Numbered from the stretch's first letter, positions 1 to 8,050 are shown. The stretch: DNA of 12,498 bases from Tannerella sp. (GCA_031268395.1 JAIRXI010000015.1:1-12498), one strand, 5' to 3'. Program-made: numbers and translations. The notes: generated by a model from the sequence alone, not told the origin.

Positions 1-31
1 TGTACAGATGGCGATTGTCTGTATACAGATG
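1..31. repeat. 12-bp palindrome and short direct repeat at the window edge
   Basis: TCTGTATACAGA (18-29) is a perfect palindrome, and TACAGATG occurs twice in direct orientation, at 3-10 and 24-31. They lie 100-130 nt beyond the stop of the giant gene. No convincing intrinsic terminator with a T tract is visible in positions 1-129, and no gene is seen there. Confidence 0.4.
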
Positions 32-129
32 CGGAGCTTTTTCCGGCTGTTTTTGGCTGAAAGAGACTTGTAAACGACAAACAAATAAACCACAACTTCC
101 CCGAAAACAGCGCATCACCTTGCACCGGG

Positions 130-3100
130 TCATTTCACGGAGACCTTCTCCGTAATGATACCGCCGTCTGTCTGCACCTTCACCAGGTACACGCCGGGAG
201 GCGCCGGCACGACGTATTCCGTCGAGGGCGCGCCGTCCGCGCATACAGGCATCCCCAGCATGTTGTACACCTCTATCCGCCATAGCTGTCCCGACAGCGA
301 GCGCACGCGGATGTGGCCGTCCCCGCCCGAAAACAGGATCTTCGGACGGGCGATCCCCGCCGCTCCCGCCAGGCCGTGACCGGTATACTCCATCCGCAGC
401 ACGAAGCGGTCGTTCAGCGCCGGCGACGTCCGCGCAGGCGTGAAGGTGTAGACCGGCGTCTCCCGGAGGTCGATCTCGATACTGTTGCGCTCGCGGTCGA
501 TCAGGTAAACATCGTGACCAAACGTCTCCAGACCGGAAAATTCCAGCTTTACCTCGCCCGTCCGGACAAGGCGCAGTCCCAGTGCGGTCGTGTGCTGTTC
601 GAAACTTCCGTCCGCATAGATGGACAGCGGTTCGCCCAGGGCGGTCAGCGCATAAAGCGTCAGCGGATTGCCATCGTAAAACAGGCTTCGCACGTCTTCG
701 CCGCTGCGGTATTCCGGCGAGGCGTTCCGGTCGTAGCAGAGCGCCGCATAACTCGTTCCGTTTCCCTGCGTGGCACGGATGCGCAGCACGCCGCTCTCCG
801 GCGCCGCCTCTGCCGTGCGGAGCGTGTAGCCGCTCTGTCCCCGGCCCGCCGGCGCGGTGGTGGTCCAATGGGGCGACATGACCACGCTGTCCACCCGCCC
901 GGCCGGATTGTCCTTTGCCACAAAAAAGGACTGCAACGGGGCCACGTGGTCGGCCGGCTGCAGGGACGTGAAGCGCGACGGGTCGCTGACCACATAGCGC
1001 ATGCCGTCGGTCGCGGCCTGACCCTTGAACCTGATCGCGATAAAACTCCTGTTCTCGTCACCGTCCCACATCAGGTAGCCGCCCGAGGCCAGCCGCGAGG
1101 CGTTGTCGCTGTTCTGCAGAAAGGAATCGACGCACAGCCAGGCCAGGTAGGGATTGACCACCTGCACCAGCCGGCCGCCGGCTACATCGTTCCGGACCGG
1201 CATCCGGAAACGTCCGGAAGCGTCGGGCGTCACGCCGTCCGTGATGAAGCGGTGTCCGGAGGCGCGGGGCGCCGGGACGTTCTGCCCGCCCGCGGAACGG
1301 TAGACGGTGTCGGACTGCGGGAAGGTCCAGAAGGCGCCGCGCGCGACGTTCGTGGAAGTTACTTTTAGGTGGAACGCCTTGCCCAGCGCCAAGCTGTCGC
1401 CAAGCTGTCCGAACGTGGCGGTGAACATGTCCGGCTGCGCCGCGCCGCCGGCGGGATTGGCCAGCTGAAAATACTTCATTGACACGTCGCCCCACTGCGG
1501 CGCCGCCGGATGGCCGCTCTTGAAGTGGTAGTCGCCGGAGTACATGTCGCGCAACGGCGCCGACCACATGAGGAAGCGGTCGCGTTCCGTAGCTTTAAGT
1601 TTGAGTTCCACCCGCGCGGCAGTATAGGTCAGCGCGTGAGGGTTTTTCAGCATCGCCCGGTCCTGCACCGTCACCGTGTCGCAGAAGGCCGGCGCGTTCA
1701 GTTCGGGATAATGCGGCGCGTCCGGCGCGATCAGCACGTTCGTACATGCCAGCGGATACCACGACACCGGAGTTTCATACGTCCGGCCGTTCGGCGCCGT
1801 CGCTGTTCCCGCCCAGTTCTCCGGGTTGTGCCAGTCCGTATCTTTCAGCCCCGTCCAGCGCATGGAGTAGCGCGCCGGGAGCGTCACAACCGTTATCTGA
1901 CAGGTGCTGATACAGTTTCCCGCCGTCAGGGTCACGGCATACGTCACTGCCACCGGGTTCAGGGTCGTGTTGGTCAGCGTCTCGCTGATGACGGACGAAG
2001 CGCCGGTTGCAGCCGCCTGCTGTATGCCGGCCACGGCTGCGCGGCTCCAGTGGAAGGTCGTGTTCGCCACCGTGCTTGTCACCGTATAGCCGAACACGTC
2101 GCCCGAACAGATGGCGGGCGACGCCGGCATGAATTTCGGCTCCGGCGCGGGACAGACTGTTGCGCGGAGCATACCCGTGGCACACTGCGAGACCGGCAGG
2201 CCGTCGTCTTTTACACTGTACAGAATGTCGAATACGCAGCACGTGTCCGGATTCGCCGACGGCTTGAGCATCAGCGTCACGGTGGAATCGGCCGGGTTTG
2301 CCGCCAGCGTCGCCAGCGCCGTATCCGCCAGGTTGACAAAGGAGGCGGAGGAGAGGAAAACCCTGTCGCCGTCCGGGTCGCTGTCGTTGACCAGCACGTT
2401 TATCCCTATGTGCGAGGTGGCCGTGGCACATATCGTCATCGTGTCGGCTGCCGTAACCGGCGCCTGGTTCAGGTTACACGGCATCTGCGCCGGCCGGGTA
2501 AGACCGGTAGAGAATTGCAGACTTTCGTAACTGACGCCCAGCGTCAATCCGGGGCTGTCCGTATAGCGGGAAGACAGCGGGGTTGTCGCATCCGGATTTG
2601 ATATGATTCCCACGTTGCTGCTTCCGGACAGCGTTACATAAATATTGCCGTCGGGGCCTGATTTCAGGCCGCCCTGTTTTGTCCCCGCAGGGATCGCCGT
2701 ATGTACCTGTACAGGCGTTCCCGTCCCCGACAGGTCGTATTGACTCAATGAGGCAGATCCCGTCCAGCAGCTAAGGTAAACCTGATTGCCGTCCGGCGAA
2801 AATTCCAGTCCCAGACAGGAGCCGCCCGTCCCCAAAACCGTACGCAGGTTTGACAGGATGCCGGCCGCATTGTCGAAATCGAACACATCCAGGATGCCGG
2901 AATTGTGCACGACGGCTACCCGGTCGTTCTGCCGGGAGGCCTTCAACGTATGGGAATGGGAGGCGGTCGATTTTGCATAGTCCTGAGCGTTTCCGATCGA
3001 CGGATTGTCGGGATCGCTCACATTCACCGGACGTACGCGAAGCACATTGCTGCTGGCGCCGTCGCAGGAAGCGTCGGTACAGCAGGCATAAACCAGCCAG

Positions 3101-6100
3101 TACTGATCTGTTGTGCCCGCCCTGGCTATCAGTTCCAGGGATTCGGACATGGCGCCGGATGCTGCTTCTATCTGTATCGCGGAGGAACGCGCGCCCTTTC
3201 CGTTGTCGGCATTCATATCCACCACATAGGCAATCAGGGCTTTGGGATTCTGGTACTCTCTCGTTATCGTAAAGAACAGATATTTGTTTTTGCCCATATA
3301 GCAGGCTGCCAGTCCGTCGGCCACAGAACTGTTTCCGGGAAAAGTCCCGTTCTGCACTTCTTCATGCCGACAGTTGTATATCCGGTCGTAGCTCGAATAG
3401 AAGACGGCCTGTCCTTTGCAGTAGGGAGAGGAAACGACCAGCGCATTTTCGTTTGAAGACACGCTGGACTCTCCCGAAGCGTCCTGCGCCACGTATTGCC
3501 CCGTCGTGCCGTCTTTCACAAAGCGTATTCCCGCCGATTTGCCTCCCTGCGTATTGACGCCGAAATACCAGACGTCGTCCACAAAGGAGGTTCCGGCAGC
3601 GCTGGTCGTAACGTAAATAAATTCCCGGCGTTCGAGCGTGCCGCAGGACACCTTGTAAACCACCGTATCAATTCCCGTCCGGTTGCTCGTATATACGATC
3701 CGGTTGTTTTTGTCGACGGCAGCCGTGGCGAGCGGGGGTTTGGACTCAATGACGACCTGTGGACTGATACAGTCGGGTGGGAGGGTGTCATTGGCCAGCA
3801 CGTCGATCGTAACGGGCGCCGTCTCGCAGGGCGTTACGATCCGGTCGGCCGCAGTGCAGAACCGGACTGCATGGGCCGTATCGCTTATCTGCGAATAGCA
3901 GGGGGGATCGAAGTAGGTCACGGTGTATTTGCCCGGCGTTTTCACCAGACAGGCCGCCTGCGTGGCGCCGGAGATTTCAACCCCGTCCCTGTACCACCGG
4001 TAGACACTTTTACCGCTGACCGAGGCGGTCAGCAGGACGCTGTCGCCCGTACTCAGGACGGCAAGGGCGGGCGAAATGACGGCTTTTGCCGGCAGCGATG
4101 CCTCTTCCCTGCGGACGAGGGTAGCGGCGGAGGAAAAACCGCGGCAGATGCCGTCCGTCACGTAGCACTTGTAAACACCCGCGAGTGTGGCGACGAAGGT
4201 CCGGGCGGCAGCGCCGGATATGGCCACGTCGTTGCGGTACCACTGATACGAAGCGGCGGCTTTTTCGGGTGTCACGGTCAGTGTCACGCCGTGTATTCCG
4301 CACAGCACGGTGTCCGGCGAGGCCGTCACCGTATAGACATGTCCCGGACACCATGTTCCGGAAAACGAATTGTTCGCCAGATGGCAGTCGTCATAACCTT
4401 CGGCAAGTTCGTCCTTGTTGTTTGTAAGGATGGTTGCCCACAGCAGTTTGTTGTTAAAACTGCCGGTAACGGTATACGTGCGCGTGACGCTCTCGCCTGC
4501 GAAAAGTTCTACGCCCAGACGCTGCGGCGATCCGATCTGAGGGCTGGCTGCAAGCGACAGTCCCGGAGCGCCGCCTCCGTCGTAGAAGTAAACCGGAGTC
4601 GAGGCGACGATAGAGGCTGCCCCGGCGTTGTATACAGTGAGCTCGACCGTCGAAGAGGTTGAACCGGCCGTGACCTGCATGTTCCTCAGCTCGGCGTCGG
4701 GCAAGCGGACTATGGGCATACAGTCTCCGTTCCTGATGATGGGTTGCTGAATCCAGGAGCCATTGTAGGGATGGGCGGTTCGGCCGTTTTTCGTGCAGGC
4801 ATTCAGTATGGATTGCGGACGTGCGTTGACCTTCAAGTCTTCGCGAATCTGCGTGGGGTCATACATGCCCTGGTTCCATACCGGGGGACAGGGCGCCCAC
4901 TTCAGACTGTCGTATTCGAAGACGCTGATCCAGCCGGCCACGTTGTCGAGATCCAGCGACGTAGCGGATTGTGTCACGAGAATGTCGGCGCTGCCGTCCA
5001 GATTGACGTCGGCGATGGTGGGATACTCGAATCCGGTACCGCAGAATACGGGCGTGGAGAACATGACGGAACTCGTCTCGCTCACGGTCTCGCCCAGCGT
5101 CACATAGTCGCTTCCGGCGCCGTTGTTTGCCCTTTTGGGCGAAACGACGCGCAGGGTGCTCTCGTCGCGGTAGCAGAGGTCGTACGTATCGTTGTTGTCA
5201 AAGTCGAAGAGCGTGATGCCCGTGTTCTGCGAGCGGTCGGCATGTTCCATGCCCCAGCTCACCCTCAGCCGCTCTTCGACCCGCTCCGCCGAATCGCAGT
5301 AGGTCAGACCGATGATATGTCCCGCTCCGCCGGAGGGTATGCGGTTAAACCTCCGGTTACCGTTGTTCGTCAGGTTGCTGTCCCACCCGGCGCTGGCGCC
5401 GGAAGAACCGGCCGTACCCTGGCGCAGGCTTTCGTTGCTCAGGGGATGAAACGGGATGCCGCTGCAACCGCCGTAGTCCGTCATGCGGCGAAGATGCATG
5501 CCTCCGCCGATAATGCATATTTCGGGCAGCCGGCCGCTGAAGGCCGTACCGTTCCACCGGTCGTCTTTCCCGTTGATGTCGCCGATGAAGGGTATGCCGT
5601 AGTTGCCATGTTCGCCGTCGGAGAAAAACGTATTGGCGGCCTTCACCACTTTCGGGTATCGCGGGTCCCAGACATAGATCAGGATGTTTACATTCAGGCT
5701 GCCGTCATTGACAAACGAAGTCACTATAATATCCAGGTGCCCGTCGCCATCGATGTCGGCCACGCGGGTGAATCCGTCGCTCAGGAAGAAGACGGTGGTG
5801 TCGCTGCTGTTGAGCTTTGTACGCAGGAAAACGCTGTCGGGACCTTCGACGGTCGTATAGGTATTGGCCGCATGATTGCTCAGGCTGTTGAAATTGAAGC
5901 TGTGGATACGGTTTCCCGCAATGACCTCCTGCTGCCCGTCGCCGTCAATGTCTACAATGGCAGGCACTGCCAAAGCATAGTCGCTGTACTGTCCATAGCC
6001 GCCCGACACGCCCGGTCGCCGTCCCGTCATGGCCTTGTCCCTGACTGCCGTGGCATTCGCTTTCGCCGTCGGACTGGCGGAAAGGACATGTGCCAGTCCG

Positions 6101-7287
6101 TCGTCCGCGGGATCGATGGAACTTGCTCTGGCTGACGGGGCGCTGTTTTGCCAGGACATTAGCAGGGCGCCGGTGACCCCGTTGTAGATTTTGTTGTAGA
6201 CAATGACTTCGGGCGTCCCGTCGCCATTCAGATCGGCAATGAAAGGTTGCGGGTAGCCGAAGTCGGAAGTGGTGTTAAGTCCGTTTCCGGACATGTCCAG
6301 CGGCGCCTTGAAGCCGGTTTTCGCACCGCTTCCGTCATTCCCGTCCCACATTTTGGTCATGCCGGTAATGGTTGTGCCGCTGAAAACAGGTTTCAGGGCA
6401 TAGATGGCGCCCGGGCCGTTTGTCTGACAGACGACGATTTCACCCGTCCCGTCGCCGTCCAGGTCGGCAAGCGCCAGCATGGAGGGCGCCCTGTGATAGG
6501 CATTTCCCATGCGGAAATTGCCGTACCCGGCGCCCAGATCGCTCAGGACGAAACGATACATTCGCGAGCCGTCCTGTCCGTTATATACATTGACATAATT
6601 GGCATCTATGTCGAAGCCGGCGGAGCCGGCGCCGTAGTTGTTGGTAATACCCATCATGACGATTTCCGGCTTGCCGTCGCCGTTCAGGTCGCCCACCAGC
6701 GGAGAACTGAATCCGTCGATAAAGTTACCGGCGCCGGAAGTGGAATTTCCGGTCTGGAATTTCGACTTGATGCCGAAAGGTATGTTCTCCGGCATTTGGC
6801 GGAAACATTCCATATTGGCGTCGATCACGTTGACGGGACGGTTGTATTCCGAAACAATGATATACACCTTTGCCGTATCTTTCATTCCGCCGTCCGAAAG
6901 TTCGTACTCAACGGAGAATGTCGTATTCCGGCAGGCTTCATTGGGCGTAAAGACAAGGAAGTCGCCTTCTTTTTTTATGGAACCCCGGGAAACGGGATTT
7001 GTAATGATCCGCCATTGATAGGCGTCACCGGAGACGGAATCGTTGCGAATGATGTCCTTTCTGACCGTTTGCATGGGTCCGGTATAGATATTGTCGTCAA
7101 CGGCAGTCAGTTTCTGTGCAGACAGTTGCATCCAGATAGCCGGAAGCAGCAGGCAGGCCGCCGGGAGGATGTACCGGCGACGGCCTGCGGCACGGCTGTT
7201 TGCCGTGCGGTATTTTCGCATACTGTCGACGGAAATGTTCGCCGGCAGGGTTGCCGCAGTCTGCGGCAGAGTTGTCAGATGTTTCAT
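130..7287 (-). CDS. Giant T9SS-secreted multi-domain surface protein (FG-GAP, Ig-like, cadherin-like and propeller modules)
   Basis: This 2385-residue protein is probably exported by Sec and carried to the cell surface by the type IX secretion system. The N-terminus has a basic stretch (residues 24-38), a hydrophobic core (39-53) and a likely signal cleavage after LSA57. Modules in order: cadherin-like (about 60-147); an FG-GAP/VCBS region with DxDxDG-type calcium loops near 200, 273, 350, 444, 509, 567, 693 and 757, the sixth and seventh being degenerate; CARDB-like (about 862-980); two Ig-like modules sharing WYR..V.ISGA (near 1013 and 1094); cadherin-like with VLANDT (about 1154-1230); a propeller resembling gliding-motility-associated proteins (about 1233-1605); cadherin-like with VLVNDSDPDGD (about 1606-1712); PKD-like (about 1722-1805); a TDWHNPENW motif near 1815; and a type A sorting domain (about 2320-2385) ending GVYLVKV...EKVSVK. 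An adhesin or matrix-binding role is inference; no catalytic motif was seen. The start at 7287 follows A-rich DNA, but Met23 (7221) would give a more ordinary 35-residue signal peptide. Confidence 0.9.
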   Translation of the reverse strand: MKHLTTLPQTAATLPANISVDSMRKYRTANSRAAGRRRYILPAACLLLPAIWMQLSAQKLTAVDDNIYTGPMQTVRKDIIRNDSVSGDAYQWRIITNPVSRGSIKKEGDFLVFTPNEACRNTTFSVEYELSDGGMKDTAKVYIIVSEYNRPVNVIDANMECFRQMPENIPFGIKSKFQTGNSTSGAGNFIDGFSSPLVGDLNGDGKPEIVMMGITNNYGAGSAGFDIDANYVNVYNGQDGSRMYRFVLSDLGAGYGNFRMGNAYHRAPSMLALADLDGDGTGEIVVCQTNGPGAIYALKPVFSGTTITGMTKMWDGNDGSGAKTGFKAPLDMSGNGLNTTSDFGYPQPFIADLNGDGTPEVIVYNKIYNGVTGALLMSWQNSAPSARASSIDPADDGLAHVLSASPTAKANATAVRDKAMTGRRPGVSGGYGQYSDYALAVPAIVDIDGDGQQEVIAGNRIHSFNFNSLSNHAANTYTTVEGPDSVFLRTKLNSSDTTVFFLSDGFTRVADIDGDGHLDIIVTSFVNDGSLNVNILIYVWDPRYPKVVKAANTFFSDGEHGNYGIPFIGDINGKDDRWNGTAFSGRLPEICIIGGGMHLRRMTDYGGCSGIPFHPLSNESLRQGTAGSSGASAGWDSNLTNNGNRRFNRIPSGGAGHIIGLTYCDSAERVEERLRVSWGMEHADRSQNTGITLFDFDNNDTYDLCYRDESTLRVVSPKRANNGAGSDYVTLGETVSETSSVMFSTPVFCGTGFEYPTIADVNLDGSADILVTQSATSLDLDNVAGWISVFEYDSLKWAPCPPVWNQGMYDPTQIREDLKVNARPQSILNACTKNGRTAHPYNGSWIQQPIIRNGDCMPIVRLPDAELRNMQVTAGSTSSTVELTVYNAGAASIVASTPVYFYDGGGAPGLSLAASPQIGSPQRLGVELFAGESVTRTYTVTGSFNNKLLWATILTNNKDELAEGYDDCHLANNSFSGTWCPGHVYTVTASPDTVLCGIHGVTLTVTPEKAAASYQWYRNDVAISGAAARTFVATLAGVYKCYVTDGICRGFSSAATLVRREEASLPAKAVISPALAVLSTGDSVLLTASVSGKSVYRWYRDGVEISGATQAACLVKTPGKYTVTYFDPPCYSQISDTAHAVRFCTAADRIVTPCETAPVTIDVLANDTLPPDCISPQVVIESKPPLATAAVDKNNRIVYTSNRTGIDTVVYKVSCGTLERREFIYVTTSAAGTSFVDDVWYFGVNTQGGKSAGIRFVKDGTTGQYVAQDASGESSVSSNENALVVSSPYCKGQAVFYSSYDRIYNCRHEEVQNGTFPGNSSVADGLAACYMGKNKYLFFTITREYQNPKALIAYVVDMNADNGKGARSSAIQIEAASGAMSESLELIARAGTTDQYWLVYACCTDASCDGASSNVLRVRPVNVSDPDNPSIGNAQDYAKSTASHSHTLKASRQNDRVAVVHNSGILDVFDFDNAAGILSNLRTVLGTGGSCLGLEFSPDGNQVYLSCWTGSASLSQYDLSGTGTPVQVHTAIPAGTKQGGLKSGPDGNIYVTLSGSSNVGIISNPDATTPLSSRYTDSPGLTLGVSYESLQFSTGLTRPAQMPCNLNQAPVTAADTMTICATATSHIGINVLVNDSDPDGDRVFLSSASFVNLADTALATLAANPADSTVTLMLKPSANPDTCCVFDILYSVKDDGLPVSQCATGMLRATVCPAPEPKFMPASPAICSGDVFGYTVTSTVANTTFHWSRAAVAGIQQAAATGASSVISETLTNTTLNPVAVTYAVTLTAGNCISTCQITVVTLPARYSMRWTGLKDTDWHNPENWAGTATAPNGRTYETPVSWYPLACTNVLIAPDAPHYPELNAPAFCDTVTVQDRAMLKNPHALTYTAARVELKLKATERDRFLMWSAPLRDMYSGDYHFKSGHPAAPQWGDVSMKYFQLANPAGGAAQPDMFTATFGQLGDSLALGKAFHLKVTSTNVARGAFWTFPQSDTVYRSAGGQNVPAPRASGHRFITDGVTPDASGRFRMPVRNDVAGGRLVQVVNPYLAWLCVDSFLQNSDNASRLASGGYLMWDGDENRSFIAIRFKGQAATDGMRYVVSDPSRFTSLQPADHVAPLQSFFVAKDNPAGRVDSVVMSPHWTTTAPAGRGQSGYTLRTAEAAPESGVLRIRATQGNGTSYAALCYDRNASPEYRSGEDVRSLFYDGNPLTLYALTALGEPLSIYADGSFEQHTTALGLRLVRTGEVKLEFSGLETFGHDVYLIDRERNSIEIDLRETPVYTFTPARTSPALNDRFVLRMEYTGHGLAGAAGIARPKILFSGGDGHIRVRSLSGQLWRIEVYNMLGMPVCADGAPSTEYVVPAPPGVYLVKVQTDGGIITEKVSVK

Positions 7288-7404
7288 AAATGTATTTGTT
7301 ATGTTGCCGGATATGGCGGCGCCTCGCCCTGCAAGGCAGCTTATCGTGTTGCGAATGAAATAACAGGTATATGCTGTTTATTTTCTGCCACTGTATGCTT
7401 ATAT

Positions 7405-7430
7405 GTCTGGTCCTCTCGCAGAGGACAGAC
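7405..7430 (-). promoter_or_regulatory. Leader hairpin upstream of the giant gene
   Basis: An inverted repeat pairs GTCCTCT (7410-7416) with AGAGGAC (7420-7426) across a CGC loop. The stem continues as GTCT (7405-7408) with AGAC (7427-7430) past one unpaired base. It falls inside the predicted 5' leader of the giant gene, about 120 nt before its start. No T tract follows on the minus strand, so it is not a standard intrinsic terminator. A role in leader structure or RNA stability is a guess. Confidence 0.45.
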
Positions 7431-7596
7431 CGGGATTATTCTTTGCCAATCGCATAAGTCTATATTTATCAAGCGTTATTTTATGTTCTGTTGCGTTGAG
7501 TTTTTCTTATCACATTGTTGCACACTCCGCTTCTCGAAAACCGGAGCGGAAAGTTGTCTTTATGACAAACATGCTAATTAAACTAAATACACGCTG

Positions 7597-7604
7597 CAAA
7601 AGTA
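7597..7604 (-). promoter_or_regulatory. Candidate -7 element for the giant gene
   Basis: On the minus strand this reads TACTTTTG, a perfect match to the Bacteroides -7 consensus TAnnTTTG, within the typical context CTGTACTTTTGCAGC. No clear TTTG lies at the -33 position, as is common in this phylum. Transcription would start near 7590, giving the giant gene a leader of roughly 300 nt. No other perfect leftward match was seen between here and the start codon. Confidence 0.5.
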
Positions 7605-7755
7605 CAGGGTCGCGGGGTGTATTTAATGCTCTTATGATTCACAATAGTGTCCCGTACAGTCATATTTCACGCAAAGCCTTTTCCCATACCCCTTCCCTTA
7701 GTAATCATAACACAAAAAAAACCGTTCATTTCAGCGATTATATCCGTTTTATCCA

Positions 7756-7792
7756 GGGTGAAACCCGTAGAGACGCGATTCATCGCGTCTCT
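7756..7792. repeat. Tandem hairpins including a 24-nt near-perfect palindrome
   Basis: Positions 7769-7779 (AGAGACGCGAT) are the exact reverse complement of 7782-7792, with only TC between them. A small GGGT-GAA-ACCC hairpin (7756-7766) lies two bases before it. The style, GTAGAGAC arms meeting GTCTCT, resembles short palindromic elements scattered between genes in some bacterial genomes. That resemblance is from memory and was not tested. It is unlikely to be a terminator for either flanking gene, because no long T tract follows closely. Confidence 0.6.
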
Positions 7793-7900
7793 GACATAAC
7801 ATTTATTTTTAACGACTTGCCGTTTGTACAGCCAGATCTTGCCTTCGCACGCCTGCGTTGCTTTTTTTTGCACATACCTTCATAAAAAATACTAACCTGT

Positions 7901-7924
7901 AAAAAAATCCCGGCAAAGCGGGAT
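7901..7924 (-). terminator. Leftward intrinsic terminator with no obvious gene upstream
   Basis: On the minus strand the sequence is ATCCCG, a CTTTGC loop, CGGGAT, then a run of T (plus-strand A7901-A7907). This is a textbook rho-independent terminator: a six-base-pair GC-rich stem followed at once by T residues. No minus-strand gene lies directly to its right; that DNA is the leader and coding region of the AraC-type gene on the other strand. It may stop antisense transcription, including read-through from the rsmD operon, or end an unannotated small RNA. Confidence 0.6.
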
Positions 7925-7941
7925 GCTGTGAAAAAGAACGC

Positions 7942-7949
7942 TATCTTTA
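7942..7949 (+). promoter_or_regulatory. Weak candidate -7 element for the AraC-type regulator
   Basis: TATCTTTA matches the Bacteroides -7 consensus TAnnTTTG except at the last base. There is no TTTG at the expected -33 distance. Transcription would begin near 7956, about 95 nt before the regulator's start codon, within a cluster of inverted and direct repeats that could affect it. No better rightward match was seen in the spacer. Confidence 0.3.
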
Positions 7950-7950
7950 C

Positions 7951-7984
7951 CTGTCGAATGACAGAAATGACAGGAAATTTCTGT
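7951..7984. promoter_or_regulatory. Overlapping inverted and direct repeats before the AraC-type gene (possible operator or leader hairpin)
   Basis: Three repeats overlap here. CTGTC (7951-7955) pairs with GACAG (7960-7964). ACAGAAAT (7961-7968) pairs with ATTTCTGT (7977-7984). AATGACAG occurs twice in direct orientation, at 7957-7964 and 7966-7973, with a 9-bp spacing. The cluster overlaps or directly follows the predicted transcription start of the regulator. It could bind a protein, such as the regulator itself, or form alternative leader structures. Confidence 0.4.
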
Positions 7985-8050
7985 AGGTTGCACCCGGAAA
8001 AGATCAAGATATGAGAGCTGAAAAAAGGGTGAAAAACGATACGGTGCTAT

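Larger units (their letters stand above)
7288..8050. other. 763-nt AT-rich divergent spacer, no convincing gene
   Basis: This spacer separates the start of the giant surface-protein gene (leftward) from the start of the AraC-type regulator gene (rightward). Open frames of 160 codons (plus strand) and 68 codons (minus strand) exist, but they have no recognisable domain, run through palindromes and promoter-like DNA, and look spurious. What it does hold is regulatory-looking DNA: a perfect -7 element facing left, an imperfect one facing right, four or more hairpins, a leftward intrinsic terminator, and overlapping inverted and direct repeats just before the regulator. It is clearly richer in A and T than the flanking genes. 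Confidence 0.75.

Noticed and set aside
313..2601. Plus-strand open frames of 351 and 363 codons near the 3' end of the giant gene
   Set aside because: Same reason: antisense shadows of the C-terminal region, whose minus-strand frame holds PKD-like and T9SS sorting motifs.
6431..6693. Repeated DNA string around GCCGTCGCCGTTCAGGTC as a possible CRISPR-like or satellite repeat
   Set aside because: The recurrences coincide with the codons of the DLNGDG calcium loops and are spaced irregularly; protein repeats explain them.
3496..7581. Long plus-strand open frames (388, 463 and 444 codons) opposite the giant gene
   Set aside because: They lie antisense to a gene with clear domains; their products are rich in Arg, Gly, Val and His with no recognisable domain, as expected of mirror frames in GC-rich coding DNA.
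7667..7873. 68-codon minus-strand frame in the spacer
   Set aside because: It has no recognisable family and part of it is simply the palindrome at 7769-7792 translated.
7403..7885. 160-codon plus-strand frame in the spacer
   Set aside because: It has no domain, reads through the 24-nt palindrome and the leftward promoter element, and its composition resembles translated noncoding DNA.
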